From Rhodobacter sp. (GTDB lineage Bacteria > Pseudomonadota > Alphaproteobacteria > Rhodobacterales > Rhodobacteraceae): DNA of 34,227 nucleotides. The stretch lies in contig JAPOUP010000083.1 of assembly GCA_026708635.1 (NCBI GenBank), positions 1 to 34,227 on the forward strand. The letters run 5' to 3'. Shown in pieces: positions 9,467 to 18,030 of the stretch. Both the position numbers and the translations under genes were made by a program. The notes under the pieces were generated by a model. It saw nothing but the letters and a program-made list of their open reading frames with translations. It searched no databases and was not told the DNA's origin. Each line of letters begins with the position of its first letter. Position 1 is the stretch's first letter.

Positions 9467-9484
9467 TGTCAATAAAAATTTACA
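9467..9484. promoter_or_regulatory. PpsR/CrtJ operator 2 of bchC with -35 element
   Basis: A second exact TGT-N12-ACA palindrome with an AT-rich core. Its half-site is part of a perfect TTGACA -35 hexamer on the minus strand (9467-9472). A TAAAGT -10 candidate lies 16 bases on, inside operator 1. A bound PpsR tetramer would therefore cover the whole core promoter. This promoter would let bchCXYZ-puf be transcribed apart from crtEF. Confidence 0.85.
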
Positions 9485-9586
9485 CTTTCGGCGGAAGTCT
9501 TCGGGAAGCCTGGATTCTGGCTTATCGATCAATGCCATATCTCTCCGCCGTCCGGCATTCCGCGCGGGACCGGCATCGACCATGGC

Positions 9587-9619
9587 GCGGTCAGGCCCGG
9601 TTCAGCCGGGCCTGACCGC
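9587..9619. terminator. Very stable hairpin at the crtF 3' end, stop codon in the loop
   Basis: A perfect 14-bp GC-rich stem (GCGGTCAGGCCCGG and its complement) has a 5-base loop, TTCAG on the plus strand. The crtF stop codon (9602-9604) lies inside the loop. No U-tract follows on the minus strand. It sits between crtF and the bchC promoter, so it may act as a partial terminator or protect the 3' end of crtEF mRNA. Confidence 0.8.
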
Positions 9620-10726
9620 CGTCAGAACCGATGTAATGTAGGGCCGCGCCGGCCGCGGGGTCGCGATGCCGTCGAAACCGGCGTCACGGACCATGCCGGC
9701 GATGGCTTCACGCGAACGCGTTCGCCCCGTACGCATGGCCAGGGTGTAGAACGCGAAATATACGTCCGTGATCGGATCGGGCCTGTCACCGCCCGACATG
9801 GGTTCGGAAATGATGATCCGTCCGCCGGGCGGCAGTGACGCGAAACAGGCGTCAAGGAGCCCGGCGACCGTCGATTCATCGTGGTCGTACAATACGCGGA
9901 CCAATGATATCGCATCAGCTCCCCCGGGCAACGGATCCTCGCGGAATGAACCCGGAAGAACCTCGATCCGCCCGGCGAGCCCCGCCGCCTCGATCCGTTC
10001 GCGCGCCACCGTCTCGACGGCGGGCAGATCAAAGAGGCAAAGTTCGATATCGCGCCTCTCGCGGGCCAATTCGACCAGAAAGGCGCCCGTGCCGCCACCG
10101 ACATCCATCAACCTCCTGACGCCATGGAGATCGACCGCGCGCAACGTGTCCTGTGCCACCAGCTTCTGGGTCTCGGCCATAAGTTCCGAATAGGCTTCCA
10201 CCACCCGGGGCCGCATCGCGCCCGTCTCGCCAAGCACGTAGGGCCAGGCGGCGGCCACTTCGGTGCGCACATCTCCGCGGAGAAGCGATACGGGGTTCCC
10301 CATGTCGCGGTAGAGCGCCCCGTTGTGAAGGATCATCGCCCGCAGTCCGGGTACCCCGCACAGGACGGCGCCCCTTCTCGACAGCGCGAACCTGCCGTCC
10401 CGGCGCCTCTTCAGGATACCGATTCCGGCGCCGGCCTGCAGGAGCAGGGACAGCCTGTCGGCGGGGATACCCGCCTGTATCGAGAGATCCTCCGCTCCCG
10501 CGGCCCCGGCCATCAGCCGCTCGGGAATGTCAAGCGACACGATGGCGAACAGCACCTGCGAGCGTACGAAACCCTGGACGATCTCGAAAAGCCGAACGCC
10601 GTCACGGGCGGCCAGACGGGACAGGCCGGGCGTTCGGCCGACCCAATCCTGAAAGCGCGGACTTGCGGCGAGGCGCGGGAGCCATCCCTCGGGCCAGACG
10701 CGCCGGACGAGATCCGTCACGTTCAT
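9602..10726 (-). CDS. crtF: CrtF, demethylspheroidene (hydroxyneurosporene) O-methyltransferase
   Basis: CrtF transfers a methyl group from S-adenosylmethionine to the C1 hydroxyl of acyclic carotenoids in the spheroidene or spirilloxanthin pathway. The 374-residue protein has an N-terminal helical dimerisation and winged-helix region (about 45-130). A methyltransferase domain follows, with the SAM motif [11 protein letters not shown] at 207-216 and RVLYDHDE further on. The ATG at 10726 overlaps the crtE stop (ATGA). Its stop codon is in the loop of a 14-bp hairpin. The hydroxylase that makes its substrate (CrtC) is not in this window. Confidence 0.94.
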   Translation of the reverse strand: MNVTDLVRRVWPEGWLPRLAASPRFQDWVGRTPGLSRLAARDGVRLFEIVQGFVRSQVLFAIVSLDIPERLMAGAAGAEDLSIQAGIPADRLSLLLQAGAGIGILKRRRDGRFALSRRGAVLCGVPGLRAMILHNGALYRDMGNPVSLLRGDVRTEVAAAWPYVLGETGAMRPRVVEAYSELMAETQKLVAQDTLRAVDLHGVRRLMDVGGGTGAFLVELARERRDIELCLFDLPAVETVARERIEAAGLAGRIEVLPGSFREDPLPGGADAISLVRVLYDHDESTVAGLLDACFASLPPGGRIIISEPMSGGDRPDPITDVYFAFYTLAMRTGRTRSREAIAGMVRDAGFDGIATPRPARPYITSVLTAVRPG

Positions 10727-11613
10727 CGGGCATCGGATCCGGCATCCCCGGAAAGGTACGGCATCATACGGCGGGCCTCCGCGGTCACCATCTCGGCGAG
10801 CATGGCGTCGCCCGGGCAGGAGGGTATGCTGGTCTTTGCGCTGTCAAGGATTTCGCCAAGCCGCTCCATCGCTCCGGATACCCCAAGTTTCGCCACCGCG
10901 TTCGGCCGCTCCATGCGATCGTCCTGACCGGACGGCTTGCCCGTTGTCTCGGCGTCGGCAAGCGCGTCGCGCAGGTCATCGGCAACCTGAAAGGCCTCGC
11001 CGATCCTGTCGCCTAACCCAAACCACGGCTCCGGCGGCTGACCGGCCGCGATGGCCCCCATCTGCGTCGCCGCGATAAAGAGCGCGCCGGTTTTCGTGCG
11101 ATGGTACGTACCGAGATCGATGCGGTCCTCGCTCTCCCAGCCCTGTCCGGCGCAGATTCCATCCGGCATCCCGCTCCTGCGCGCGAGTGTCAGGATGAGC
11201 GCGGCGGCGCGGGTGGCGTCCAGCTCCGCGGTCCCCGCAAGCGTTTCGAAGGCCGCCATGATCAGGCAGTCGCCCGCAAGCACCGCGAGCGGTTCCGAAA
11301 ACGCGTTATGGACCGACGGTTTCCCGCGCCGGAATCCGGCGTCATCGAAACATGGAAGGTCATCATGGACCAGGCTGGCGCAATGCATCAACTCAAGCGC
11401 GGCCGCGGCGGCGTCGGAAATCGCCGGCCTGTCGTCTCCGCACGCCATCGCGACCGAGAGAACGATCCTGGGACGAATGCGCGCGCCTCCCGGCCGCATC
11501 GCGTAATCCACCGCCGCCGAAAGCCGCTTGGGCGCGGTTTCCGCCTGAACGATGGCGAGGGAATCATTAATGGCGTTTTCGATCCGTTCGCGAATTCTCT
11601 CGTTTATATCCAT
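10723..11613 (-). CDS. crtE: CrtE, geranylgeranyl diphosphate synthase
   Basis: This prenyltransferase makes C20 geranylgeranyl diphosphate, the precursor of carotenoids and of the bacteriochlorophyll tail used by BchG and BchP. Both aspartate-rich motifs are present: DDLPCFD at 84-90 and DDLRD at 212-216, plus GGARIRP at 42-48. I favour ATG at 11613 (296 residues). An in-frame GTG at 11628 would add five residues and has a poorer ribosome site. The gene overlaps crtF by 4 bases. A 0.5 kb spacer precedes it, without a consensus PpsR site, and no crtDC genes stand beside it as they do in Rhodobacter. Confidence 0.93.
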   Translation of the reverse strand: MDINERIRERIENAINDSLAIVQAETAPKRLSAAVDYAMRPGGARIRPRIVLSVAMACGDDRPAISDAAAAALELMHCASLVHDDLPCFDDAGFRRGKPSVHNAFSEPLAVLAGDCLIMAAFETLAGTAELDATRAAALILTLARRSGMPDGICAGQGWESEDRIDLGTYHRTKTGALFIAATQMGAIAAGQPPEPWFGLGDRIGEAFQVADDLRDALADAETTGKPSGQDDRMERPNAVAKLGVSGAMERLGEILDSAKTSIPSCPGDAMLAEMVTAEARRMMPYLSGDAGSDAR

Positions 11614-11628
11614 GCCCTCGACCTTCAC

Positions 11629-12141
11629 CCGGACTTGAGGTTAGCTCCGCGCCCTTCGCATGAATACCGGAACCGCGCGAACGCGGGCGAGACCGCCACC
11701 CCGTGAACACCCGCGTCCCGCCGCGCCGTTCCGGGGCGTGTTTCCCGACGGGTTTCCCGAAAAACCCGGCGATTGCGCGGACCGGACCAATACCGTAACC
11801 AACCCGCTCCGTCGATAGCCTGACCGGAAGCGGTATCTCAACCGAAAATGTCAGGTCACGATACGCCTGAAACCCGCTCCCATCCGTTCCCGTAAGCCAT
11901 GCGCGCCACGCGGGCGATCAATGGCGCGTCCCGCGCACCCCACCCACCCGTCGCGGATCCCCGGGACCGCCCCGGAGTCCTCATGGCGGCCGTAACGGGG
12001 GACGGATCCCCAGCCATTCAGGATCCGCCACGGGACAGCATATTTTGGGAGATTACTATGTTAGTAATCTCCATATTTTGAGGAAACGCATCCCAGGAAG
12101 GAATGTCCGGGATCAGGGACGAAAGCGCAGGGAAGGCGAGC
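11629..12141. other. Non-coding spacer between cycA and crtE
   Basis: About 510 bases without a convincing gene; the short open frames on either strand lack codon bias and recognisable products. It contains a 7-bp hairpin at 11749-11768 (CGGGTTT/AAACCCG), a CGGATCC/GGATCCG inverted repeat at 12003-12027 and the 41-bp repeat structure at 12040-12080. A weak minus-strand promoter candidate for crtE pairs TTGAGA (11836-11841) with TATCGA (11812-11817), 18 bases apart. I found no exact TGT-N12-ACA site. The nearest, at 12104 onwards, has ACG in place of ACA. Confidence 0.6.
12040..12080. repeat. 41-bp composite: 8-bp direct repeats flanking a perfect inverted repeat
   Basis: ATATTTTG at 12040-12047 and again at 12073-12080 immediately flank GGAGATTACT (12048-12057), ATGTT (loop) and AGTAATCTCC (12063-12072). 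The whole is strikingly AT-rich for this region. It lies about 60 bases past the cycA stop on the minus strand, so it could be a transcription end for the bchF-cycA run. The lack of a U-tract and the exact direct repeats also suit an operator or the scar of a small mobile element. Confidence 0.6.
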
Positions 12142-12582
12142 CTAACTCCCGGGCTCCGGCGAAACCGAGGATATGAAAGACCATATATCGGCCGCGTCCC
12201 CCTCGTCTCTCAGCTTGAACGTCATGCCTGAACGCGCCTTTTTGTCCCCCAGTCGTTCCCGGAGGAATTCGGTCGGGTCCTGCGCGTAAGCCAGAAAATC
12301 CGCCTCATTCCAGACCAGTCCGGCTTCGCCGGCCGCGACAAGGGCTTTCTTGTAGCGTTTGAAGTTCGGTTCGGTTCCCGCCGTGCGGCCCGGCAGACCC
12401 CAGAGATTCGGACCGGTCTTGCCGCCCTTGACGATGGTGGCGCCATCGGCATCGACGATGGCGTGACAGGCCTTGCACTTGTTGAACGTCTTTTCTCCCG
12501 CCGCCGGATCCCCGGACGCGGCGGCCGCCGAAGAAACCGCGGTGATACCCGCGACGATCGCAGTGACAATAATCCGTTTCAT
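12142..12582 (-). CDS. cycA: CycA, periplasmic cytochrome c2
   Basis: This soluble class I cytochrome c carries electrons from the cytochrome bc1 complex to PufC or the reaction centre. The 146-residue precursor has a signal peptide (MKRIIVTAIV then a hydrophobic stretch ending AAAA at about residue 22). The heme motif CKACH has its histidine at 40, GKTGPNLWG follows, and M120 in SGMTFKL is the sixth ligand. The length and the insertions relative to mitochondrial cytochrome c fit cytochrome c2 of Rhodobacter. The start at 12582 is preceded by GGAGAAAG; an upstream 11-codon extension is rejected because it would mask the signal peptide. It follows hemA after 75 bases, a linkage seen in related clusters. 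Confidence 0.92.
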   Translation of the reverse strand: MKRIIVTAIVAGITAVSSAAAASGDPAAGEKTFNKCKACHAIVDADGATIVKGGKTGPNLWGLPGRTAGTEPNFKRYKKALVAAGEAGLVWNEADFLAYAQDPTEFLRERLGDKKARSGMTFKLRDEGDAADIWSFISSVSPEPGS

Positions 12583-12657
12583 TGGCTTTCTCCGCTGGAC
12601 AACCCGCCGCATCAAAGCGAACGGCCATTCAGGCAGTAATCCAACCTCACCGGAAAC

Positions 12658-13872
12658 TCAAGCCACCGCGTGCGCGATGGCGCACTGTTTCCAAAGCACG
12701 GTAAGCGCGTTGACCACCCTGTCGATATCCTCGTCGCTGTGCAGCGGCCCCGGCGTGAAACGTAACCGCTCGGTACCCTTCGGAACGGTCGGATAATTGA
12801 TCGGCTGGAGATATATTCCCCATTCACGCATCAGGTAGTCGCAGATCATCCGGCACTTGACCGGATCCTTGATCAATACCGGTATGATATGACTGGGATT
12901 GTCCATGTGGGGAATTCCGGCCGCGTCAAGCTTCGCGCGAAGCCGGGCCACCTGGCGGCGCTGCATGAGACGTTCGGCGTCGCTTGTTTTGAGGTGGGCG
13001 ATTGACGTGCGGGCGGCGGCGGCGACGGCCGGGGGAAGCGCGGTGGTGAAGATGAAGCCGCTCGCGAAGGACCGGATGAAGTCGCAGAGCGCTGCGGAGC
13101 CGGTGATGTAGCCCCCCATGCAGCCGAAGGCTTTGCCGAGCGTACCCTCTATGAGGGTTATCCGGTCCATCAGACCTTCCCGCTCGGCGATACCGCCGCC
13201 ACGTGGACCATAAAGCCCGACCGCGTGGACCTCGTCCAGATACGTCATCGCCATGTGCCTCTCGGCCACCTCGACGATTTCTTTCAGCGGGCAGATGTCA
13301 CCGTCCATCGAATATACGGATTCGAACGCGACGATCTTGGTCGCGTTGGCGGGAGTCTCCGCGAGCTTCCGGTCAAGGTCCTCGGGATCGTTATGCCTCC
13401 AGATCACCTTTGGGCATCGCGCCTGCCGTATGCCCTCGATCATCGAGGCGTGGTTCAGGCTGTCCGAGAAGATGACCGCGTCAGGCATTCGGGCGCCGAG
13501 AGTGGAGAGCGAGGCCCAGTTCGATACATAGCCCGACGTGAAGAGCAGCGCGGCCTCCTTGCCGTGGAGATCGGAAAGCTCGCGTTCCAGAAGCATGTGC
13601 TCGTGGTTGGTTCCCGAAATGTTCCGGGTGCCGCCGGCGCCGGTGCCGCCAACGTCAATGGCGTCCTTCATGGCCTGCCGGACCTTTTCGTTCTGGCTCA
13701 TGCCCAGGTAGTCGTTCGAGCACCAGACCGTAACCTCGTCGGGCGTGTCCTCACCGTAGCTTCTGGCGCGTGGCGAAGAACTGCAGAAGCGTTCCAGCTC
13801 GGCGAAGATACGGTAGTTGCCCTCTTTCTTGAGCGCATCCAGCTCCTGATTGAAAAGGCGGTCGAAATTCAT
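12658..13872 (-). CDS. hemA: HemA, 5-aminolevulinate synthase
   Basis: This PLP-dependent enzyme condenses glycine and succinyl-CoA to ALA (the C4 route of alphaproteobacteria) and so feeds bacteriochlorophyll and heme synthesis. The 404-residue product has the PLP lysine K247 in EGTLGKAFG, the glycine-rich [14 protein letters not shown] loop at 75-88 and YLDEVHAVG at 211-219. The ATG overlaps the puhE stop (ATGA). A copy inside the PGC is probably the one dedicated to phototrophic pigment demand. Whether a second hemA or hemT copy exists elsewhere cannot be seen here. Confidence 0.97.
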   Translation of the reverse strand: MNFDRLFNQELDALKKEGNYRIFAELERFCSSSPRARSYGEDTPDEVTVWCSNDYLGMSQNEKVRQAMKDAIDVGGTGAGGTRNISGTNHEHMLLERELSDLHGKEAALLFTSGYVSNWASLSTLGARMPDAVIFSDSLNHASMIEGIRQARCPKVIWRHNDPEDLDRKLAETPANATKIVAFESVYSMDGDICPLKEIVEVAERHMAMTYLDEVHAVGLYGPRGGGIAEREGLMDRITLIEGTLGKAFGCMGGYITGSAALCDFIRSFASGFIFTTALPPAVAAAARTSIAHLKTSDAERLMQRRQVARLRAKLDAAGIPHMDNPSHIIPVLIKDPVKCRMICDYLMREWGIYLQPINYPTVPKGTERLRFTPGPLHSDEDIDRVVNALTVLWKQCAIAHAVA

Positions 13873-14675
13873 GGATCCACTCCGTAACAGTTTTCTCTGC
13901 GTTCGGCGTCAGGCTTGGGAAGCATCCAGCGCCAGAGCTTCGCGTCCGGCCAGGGAAGAATGAGAAACCAATGCTCCAGCAGGGCGAGGGCGGTAAGCGC
14001 CGCGAGGAGGGCGAAGCCCGCCTCCGCGCCGGGTATGCCGGCGTCGATCAGCCTCTCGATAAAGCAGGCGAAGGCGAACGTCATAAGGGTTATCGACACG
14101 GGAAACAGCCAGTTCAGCCGGGCGGTGCCGAAATGGCTGGAAAGATGTGAAAGCTGGCGGGGCAGGAATTCCGTGTTCGCGTGGGCGACGCCAAGGAACA
14201 GGTTCAGTTTGGCGGAGACCCGGGCGAAGTAGAGGATGAGCAACGTCCACATGCCGACCGCGTTTGGCGCGTTCCGGCAAAGCTCGACCACCAGGACGAC
14301 GAGTACCGCCAGCAGCACTTCGTGATGCGCCACGGTACCCCAGGCGCGCCGGAAACGTCGCCAGCCGCCGAGACCCGGCGGGCAGGCTGACCGGACGGGA
14401 CCGGTGACCGTACCGGACAGGAAAGCCAGCTCGCACCAGGCCCAGAGCGCCAAAGCGGACAGAAAGCCCGTATAGGCGCCCTGCACGGTAAGCTGGGTGA
14501 GCGAGGCCCAGAGACCCCAGACACCCAGTAACGGCAGTGGAAGCGCGGCGATGGCCATGAGAACGCCGGCCCGTTGCCCGCCGCGCTCGGCCAGGCGGAC
14601 CGCCACGAGGATCACGCCGGTGGAGAGCCACCAGACCAGGCATGCCGCCGAAAGGGCCGTAAGCGCGGGCGCCAT
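13869..14675 (-). CDS. puhE: PuhE, photosynthetic complex assembly membrane protein
   Basis: PuhE proteins are polytopic membrane proteins conserved in PGCs; in Rhodobacter they modulate reaction-centre and bacteriochlorophyll levels, but the mechanism is unknown. From ATG 14675 the product has 268 residues with about six or seven hydrophobic helices and the conserved [24 protein letters not shown] stretch near residues 140-165, given here only as a landmark. The frame is open 62 codons further upstream, but that part lies within acsF and is Arg-rich shadow. It starts 4 bases after the acsF stop and overlaps hemA by 4 bases. Confidence 0.92.
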   Translation of the reverse strand: MAPALTALSAACLVWWLSTGVILVAVRLAERGGQRAGVLMAIAALPLPLLGVWGLWASLTQLTVQGAYTGFLSALALWAWCELAFLSGTVTGPVRSACPPGLGGWRRFRRAWGTVAHHEVLLAVLVVLVVELCRNAPNAVGMWTLLILYFARVSAKLNLFLGVAHANTEFLPRQLSHLSSHFGTARLNWLFPVSITLMTFAFACFIERLIDAGIPGAEAGFALLAALTALALLEHWFLILPWPDAKLWRWMLPKPDAERRENCYGVDP

Positions 14676-14679
14676 CAGC

Positions 14680-15807
14680 TCAGTAGACCGGCTCGAGCCG
14701 CGTGTTTTCGGGCACGCGGTGTTTCCTGACGGGAATCGTGAACAGCGTCGCGAACGCGAACGCCGCGCGCGCCGACGCGGTGATCCGGCCAAGCCGACCG
14801 CCGACACCGCCGGCTTCCCGGGCCTTCGCGATGTCAACGTTGGCATGGTGCAGCCGGTCAAGGGTCCGGTGCCAGCGCGGATGGTCGATGTCGAGCGTGA
14901 TCGGGAAAATCTGCTCGCTCAGCTTGGACGTCTTGGTGAAGACCTCCTGCGCGTACCAGTCGGGGTCGACACCCAGCGCCGCGTGAAACGCCGGCCGCTG
15001 GTGATCCCGGATATACATGGTGGCGTAGACGGCGGTAAGGAAGAACTTGATCCACCAGAGGTTAACGCCACGCGTGAGCCTGGGATCGGTCTTCATGAGA
15101 AGCGCGAAAGCCTCGCCATGGTTGAACTCGTCATTGCACCATTCCCTGAACCACTTGAAGATCGGGTGGAACCGGTGCTCGGGATTCGCCTCCAGATGCC
15201 GGTATATGGTGATGTATCGGGCGTAACCGATCTTCTCCGAGAGATATGTCGCGTAGTAAATGAACTTTGGCCTGAAATATGTGTATTTCTTCTTCTGGGT
15301 CAGGAATCCCAGGTTGACCCTCAGTCCGGCCTCACGGAGCGCGTCGTTGATGAAACCGGCATGACGCGCCTCGTCCCGGGCCATGAGCTGGAAGAGCTGG
15401 GTGATGTCTTTGTTGGCGCCCCGGCGTTTCATCTCCTTGTAGAGCACGCAGCCGGAAAATTCGGCCGTGCATGAGGAGATCAGGAAGTCGATGAACTCCT
15501 TCTTCAGCTGGGGGTCCATCCCCTCCCAGTCGACGTGGTCCCAGTCCTCGTTCTTCTTGAAGTGACCCTTGTTCGGATCGGAAAGCATGCGTTCGATCAA
15601 CTCGTCCCAGTCCTCGCGCACCGGACCGACGTCAACCGCGTCCAGCTCGTCGAAATCCGTGGTATAGAACCGCGGGGTCAGAAGCGTGTTCTGCATCGCG
15701 GTTTCGGTCGCCATCTCGTTGTCGTAGAGCCTGTCCTGCGCCTCCTGGATGGCAAGACCCTCCTCGACGGTCGTCGCGTCGGCGGTGTGCCCGGCAAGCA
15801 CGTTCAT
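14680..15807 (-). CDS. acsF: AcsF, aerobic Mg-protoporphyrin IX monomethyl ester oxidative cyclase
   Basis: This di-iron enzyme uses O2 to close the fifth ring, giving divinyl protochlorophyllide. The 375-residue product has the expected carboxylate and histidine motifs: ...SSCTAEFSGC (E116), ARDEARHAGF (E146, H149) and EWCNDEFNHGEAF further on. The ATG at 15807 has a strong GGAGGAGG site and overlaps the preceding gene's stop (ATGA); an 11-codon extension is rejected. Presence of AcsF with no BchE in the window points to pigment synthesis under oxic conditions, as in aerobic anoxygenic phototrophs, although bchE could lie elsewhere. Confidence 0.96.
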   Translation of the reverse strand: MNVLAGHTADATTVEEGLAIQEAQDRLYDNEMATETAMQNTLLTPRFYTTDFDELDAVDVGPVREDWDELIERMLSDPNKGHFKKNEDWDHVDWEGMDPQLKKEFIDFLISSCTAEFSGCVLYKEMKRRGANKDITQLFQLMARDEARHAGFINDALREAGLRVNLGFLTQKKKYTYFRPKFIYYATYLSEKIGYARYITIYRHLEANPEHRFHPIFKWFREWCNDEFNHGEAFALLMKTDPRLTRGVNLWWIKFFLTAVYATMYIRDHQRPAFHAALGVDPDWYAQEVFTKTSKLSEQIFPITLDIDHPRWHRTLDRLHHANVDIAKAREAGGVGGRLGRITASARAAFAFATLFTIPVRKHRVPENTRLEPVY

Positions 15808-16100
15808 AGCGTCACCTCCTCCGAGAAGGAAAACTCGCACAGCTCCATGATCTCCAGATCTCCGGTGAGGCGGGTCCAGAGCCGTTCGAGCTTCGAGGCC
15901 CGGATGATGGTCGCGACCCGTTCCTCCCGGACAACCGCGCCGAAAGGCGCCATTATCTCCGGACCCTCGACCTGCACCTCGTCACCCGGATGGACAACCG
16001 CGCCGTTGTCGAAACGGACATGCGCGTGAAGGCTGTCGAAACAATGCGAAACCTCGACGGTACACGGGGCTTTCTCGATTTCCCTCGTCAGTATTCCCAT
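15804..16100 (-). CDS. Conserved small PGC protein of unknown function, 98 aa
   Basis: A soluble 98-residue protein without signal peptide or membrane helix. It overlaps the puhC end by 13 bases and the acsF start by 4, so it is surely translated with them. Short unnamed genes occur at this place between puhC and acsF in many alphaproteobacterial clusters (recalled, not searched). The sequence has SHCFDSLHAHVRFDNG, a PGDEVQVEGPEIMAPFG stretch suggesting a small beta-barrel, and three cysteines (13, 20, 88). Location suggests a role with AcsF or in reaction-centre assembly; no function is known to me. Confidence 0.85.
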   Translation of the reverse strand: MGILTREIEKAPCTVEVSHCFDSLHAHVRFDNGAVVHPGDEVQVEGPEIMAPFGAVVREERVATIIRASKLERLWTRLTGDLEIMELCEFSFSEEVTL

Positions 16101-16588
16101 CTGGGTTGGTTCCCTTTCTGCGAATATGCCAGCAAACGGGCGAACGCGTTCGCGTTGTCGGCGCCGAAACCCATCAGGTCAGCGCGCCAGCCGGTTGCGG
16201 GATCGGTAATTGCCATACGGCCGTTCACGAAACTCTGAAGGACCACCGGGCTGTCAAGGCTCACGCGGTGCCTGATACGCTCCCGCAGGATCACGCGGTG
16301 GACGCCGGCGACGAAGCCACCCTCCTCCGGAGAGAGGTCGGCGACCGGCGCGCCGTCCATATCGCTCACGGCGACGGCGCCCGAAGCGGCGTCGGACTCC
16401 AGGATAAGCCGGGCCTCGGCGATGACGGGAGAGACCGGAGGCACGCTTTCGAGCGGCCGGTCGGTGACGCGCGCGAAAGTGACGAGCGCCAGCACGGCGC
16501 AGACGAGCCCCAGCATACCGCGAACCAGACCGCGGGGCAGCATACTGTCCCGATCGGAATAGACGCGGGCGGTGGCGTAACCTGACAT
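16088..16588 (-). CDS. puhC: PuhC, photosynthetic complex assembly protein
   Basis: PuhC helps assemble or reorganise the RC-LH1 core in Rhodobacter. From ATG 16588 the product has 166 residues. One N-terminal membrane helix (about 21-40) is followed by a periplasmic domain of roughly 120 residues with no cysteines. The open frame extends 55 codons upstream into puhB and is rejected there. It starts 11 bases after the puhB stop and overlaps the following small gene by 13 bases. Confidence 0.9.
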   Translation of the reverse strand: MSGYATARVYSDRDSMLPRGLVRGMLGLVCAVLALVTFARVTDRPLESVPPVSPVIAEARLILESDAASGAVAVSDMDGAPVADLSPEEGGFVAGVHRVILRERIRHRVSLDSPVVLQSFVNGRMAITDPATGWRADLMGFGADNANAFARLLAYSQKGNQPRWEY

Positions 16589-16599
16589 TCCCCGCACTC

Positions 16600-17235
16600 C
16601 TAACGCGCGGCCATCGTAGTCACCGGGACCGTTCCCGGGCGACGGGAGATCCGCGGGGTCGTGATGCGGGCCGTCGCGGCCTCGGCGATCATGTCCGCCA
16701 CCCGACGGGCCTCCGGTATGCACCGAAGCGACGGTTTCGCGTGAATGTGCCACGGCCGGACATGCGGCCAGAGCATGAGATAGCTTAGCCGCGCATCACC
16801 GACGGTCGAGAGGGCGATGGTGCCGGTGCCGTCGTTCCGAAGATCGAGATCCGCGCTGCCGATCTGGGTATATGGCAGGTTGAGCGTGACGGTAAGCGCC
16901 GCTCCTATCCGCATGGCGACCCGGCGGTCGGTAAGCGTATAGACGGTCGCGCGGGCCTGGATGAGCGCGGTGAGCAACAGCAGCGCTCCCACGATCATGC
17001 CGAGAACCACGAGGGGAACCGAAGCGCCGATGGCCTGCGGAAGCGGCATGTGATCGACAACCGAGAGGAAACGCCAGAGCGCGAGCAGCGCGAAATAGCC
17101 CGCGACCCACCAGAACGCCAGCGCGGATTTTGTCAGCGCCCACCAATCGGGGCGGCCCTGCCAAAGGATGCGCTCCCCGTCGGGCGGGAGATCGGGCAGT
17201 CCCTCGATCGGCTCCTTGATGGGCTTCCCGTCCAT
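16600..17235 (-). CDS. puhB: PuhB, reaction-centre assembly protein with PH-like domain
   Basis: PuhB is a membrane protein that promotes reaction-centre assembly. The 211-residue product from ATG 17235 shows the ERILWQGRPDWW motif near 21-32, typical of bacterial PH-domain membrane proteins. Two hydrophobic helices follow (about 37-60 and 70-92), then the PH-like segment RATVYTLTDRRVAMRIG. The 30-codon upstream extension overlaps puhA and is rejected. It lies 10 bases after puhA. Confidence 0.92.
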   Translation of the reverse strand: MDGKPIKEPIEGLPDLPPDGERILWQGRPDWWALTKSALAFWWVAGYFALLALWRFLSVVDHMPLPQAIGASVPLVVLGMIVGALLLLTALIQARATVYTLTDRRVAMRIGAALTVTLNLPYTQIGSADLDLRNDGTGTIALSTVGDARLSYLMLWPHVRPWHIHAKPSLRCIPEARRVADMIAEAATARITTPRISRRPGTVPVTTMAAR

Positions 17236-17245
17236 GGCGCGTCCC

Positions 17246-18010
17246 CTAGATCTGCGGCTCGAAGCGGTGCTTCGAGGCATAAAGATATCCGCCGCCATAA
17301 TAGGCGCAGATGCGTTCCTCCTCAAGCAGGGTGATCCGCTCCGACGAAGCCGTGACGGGCACGTCGCCGAAATGGTCGGCGTAGATGGACTGAACCAGCA
17401 CCCTGCCGAACCAGATCCGAACCATGCCCATCGGCACGAGGCGACGGCCCGCCCCGCCGTCGAGATCGATTTCCAGGTACCGGACCAGATGCTCGGGCTC
17501 GTCGATCCACATGTCGGAAACCGTACCGACCTTCATCCTGTCGCCGGAGATCACCGGCATTCCCCTCGGGTCGGATCCCGCCGATACGAAGAAATCGGTG
17601 GCATGGCGCAGCGGAACGATTTTCGGATTCCCCTTCGCGTCCAGTTCCGGCTCGTCACGACGCGGCGCCCATGAGGCGGGTCCGACGCCATCCGTCATCG
17701 GGTTTCCGGTCGGCTCCAGCGGAAAGCCGCTTCCCCCGGACGTCTTGCGCAGGGCGAGGTTTCCGCGCTCCGGCTTCTGGCCCGACGGAACGACAAGCGA
17801 ACCGCGTCCGTGCGGCAGGACAAAGCTCTTGTCGGAAGGCATCGCGAACGGCCCCTGGCTGGCGGCGGCGTTTCCGTCGTCGTCCTCCAGGGGATAGCCC
17901 TCGCGCATATTCTCGCGCTGAAGGTAGTAAACGAGCAGGGCGAAGAAGATCCAGAACAGCCAGATCGCCAGACTGGCCAGATCGAAGTTCGCGAAGAAGG
18001 CGTTATGCAT
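17246..18010 (-). CDS. puhA: PuhA, reaction centre H subunit
   Basis: The H subunit caps the cytoplasmic face of PufLM and supports proton transfer to QB. The 254-residue product has one N-terminal membrane helix (about 12-30) ending in the conserved YYLQRENMREGYPLE. A large cytoplasmic beta-barrel (PRC-type) domain follows, with PLRHATDFFVSAGSDPRGMPV and DMWIDEPEHLVRYLE. The length matches the family. It follows lhaA after 20 bases and heads puhABC. Confidence 0.98.
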   Translation of the reverse strand: MHNAFFANFDLASLAIWLFWIFFALLVYYLQRENMREGYPLEDDDGNAAASQGPFAMPSDKSFVLPHGRGSLVVPSGQKPERGNLALRKTSGGSGFPLEPTGNPMTDGVGPASWAPRRDEPELDAKGNPKIVPLRHATDFFVSAGSDPRGMPVISGDRMKVGTVSDMWIDEPEHLVRYLEIDLDGGAGRRLVPMGMVRIWFGRVLVQSIYADHFGDVPVTASSERITLLEEERICAYYGGGYLYASKHRFEPQI

Positions 18011-18030
18011 GATCGTTTCCTTTCAGCGCC

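Noticed and set aside
11641-11841. 66-codon minus-strand frame between cycA and crtE
   Set aside because: No credible start context, Arg/Gly-rich composition and no recognisable product.
12104-12121. PpsR-like site TGT-N12-ACG before crtE
   Set aside because: One half-site base is wrong, the core is GC-rich, and it is about 500 bases from crtE.
14676-14861. Upstream extension of puhE into acsF
   Set aside because: Arg/Ser-rich out-of-frame reading of acsF; the ATG at 14675 begins a hydrophobic helix typical of PuhE.
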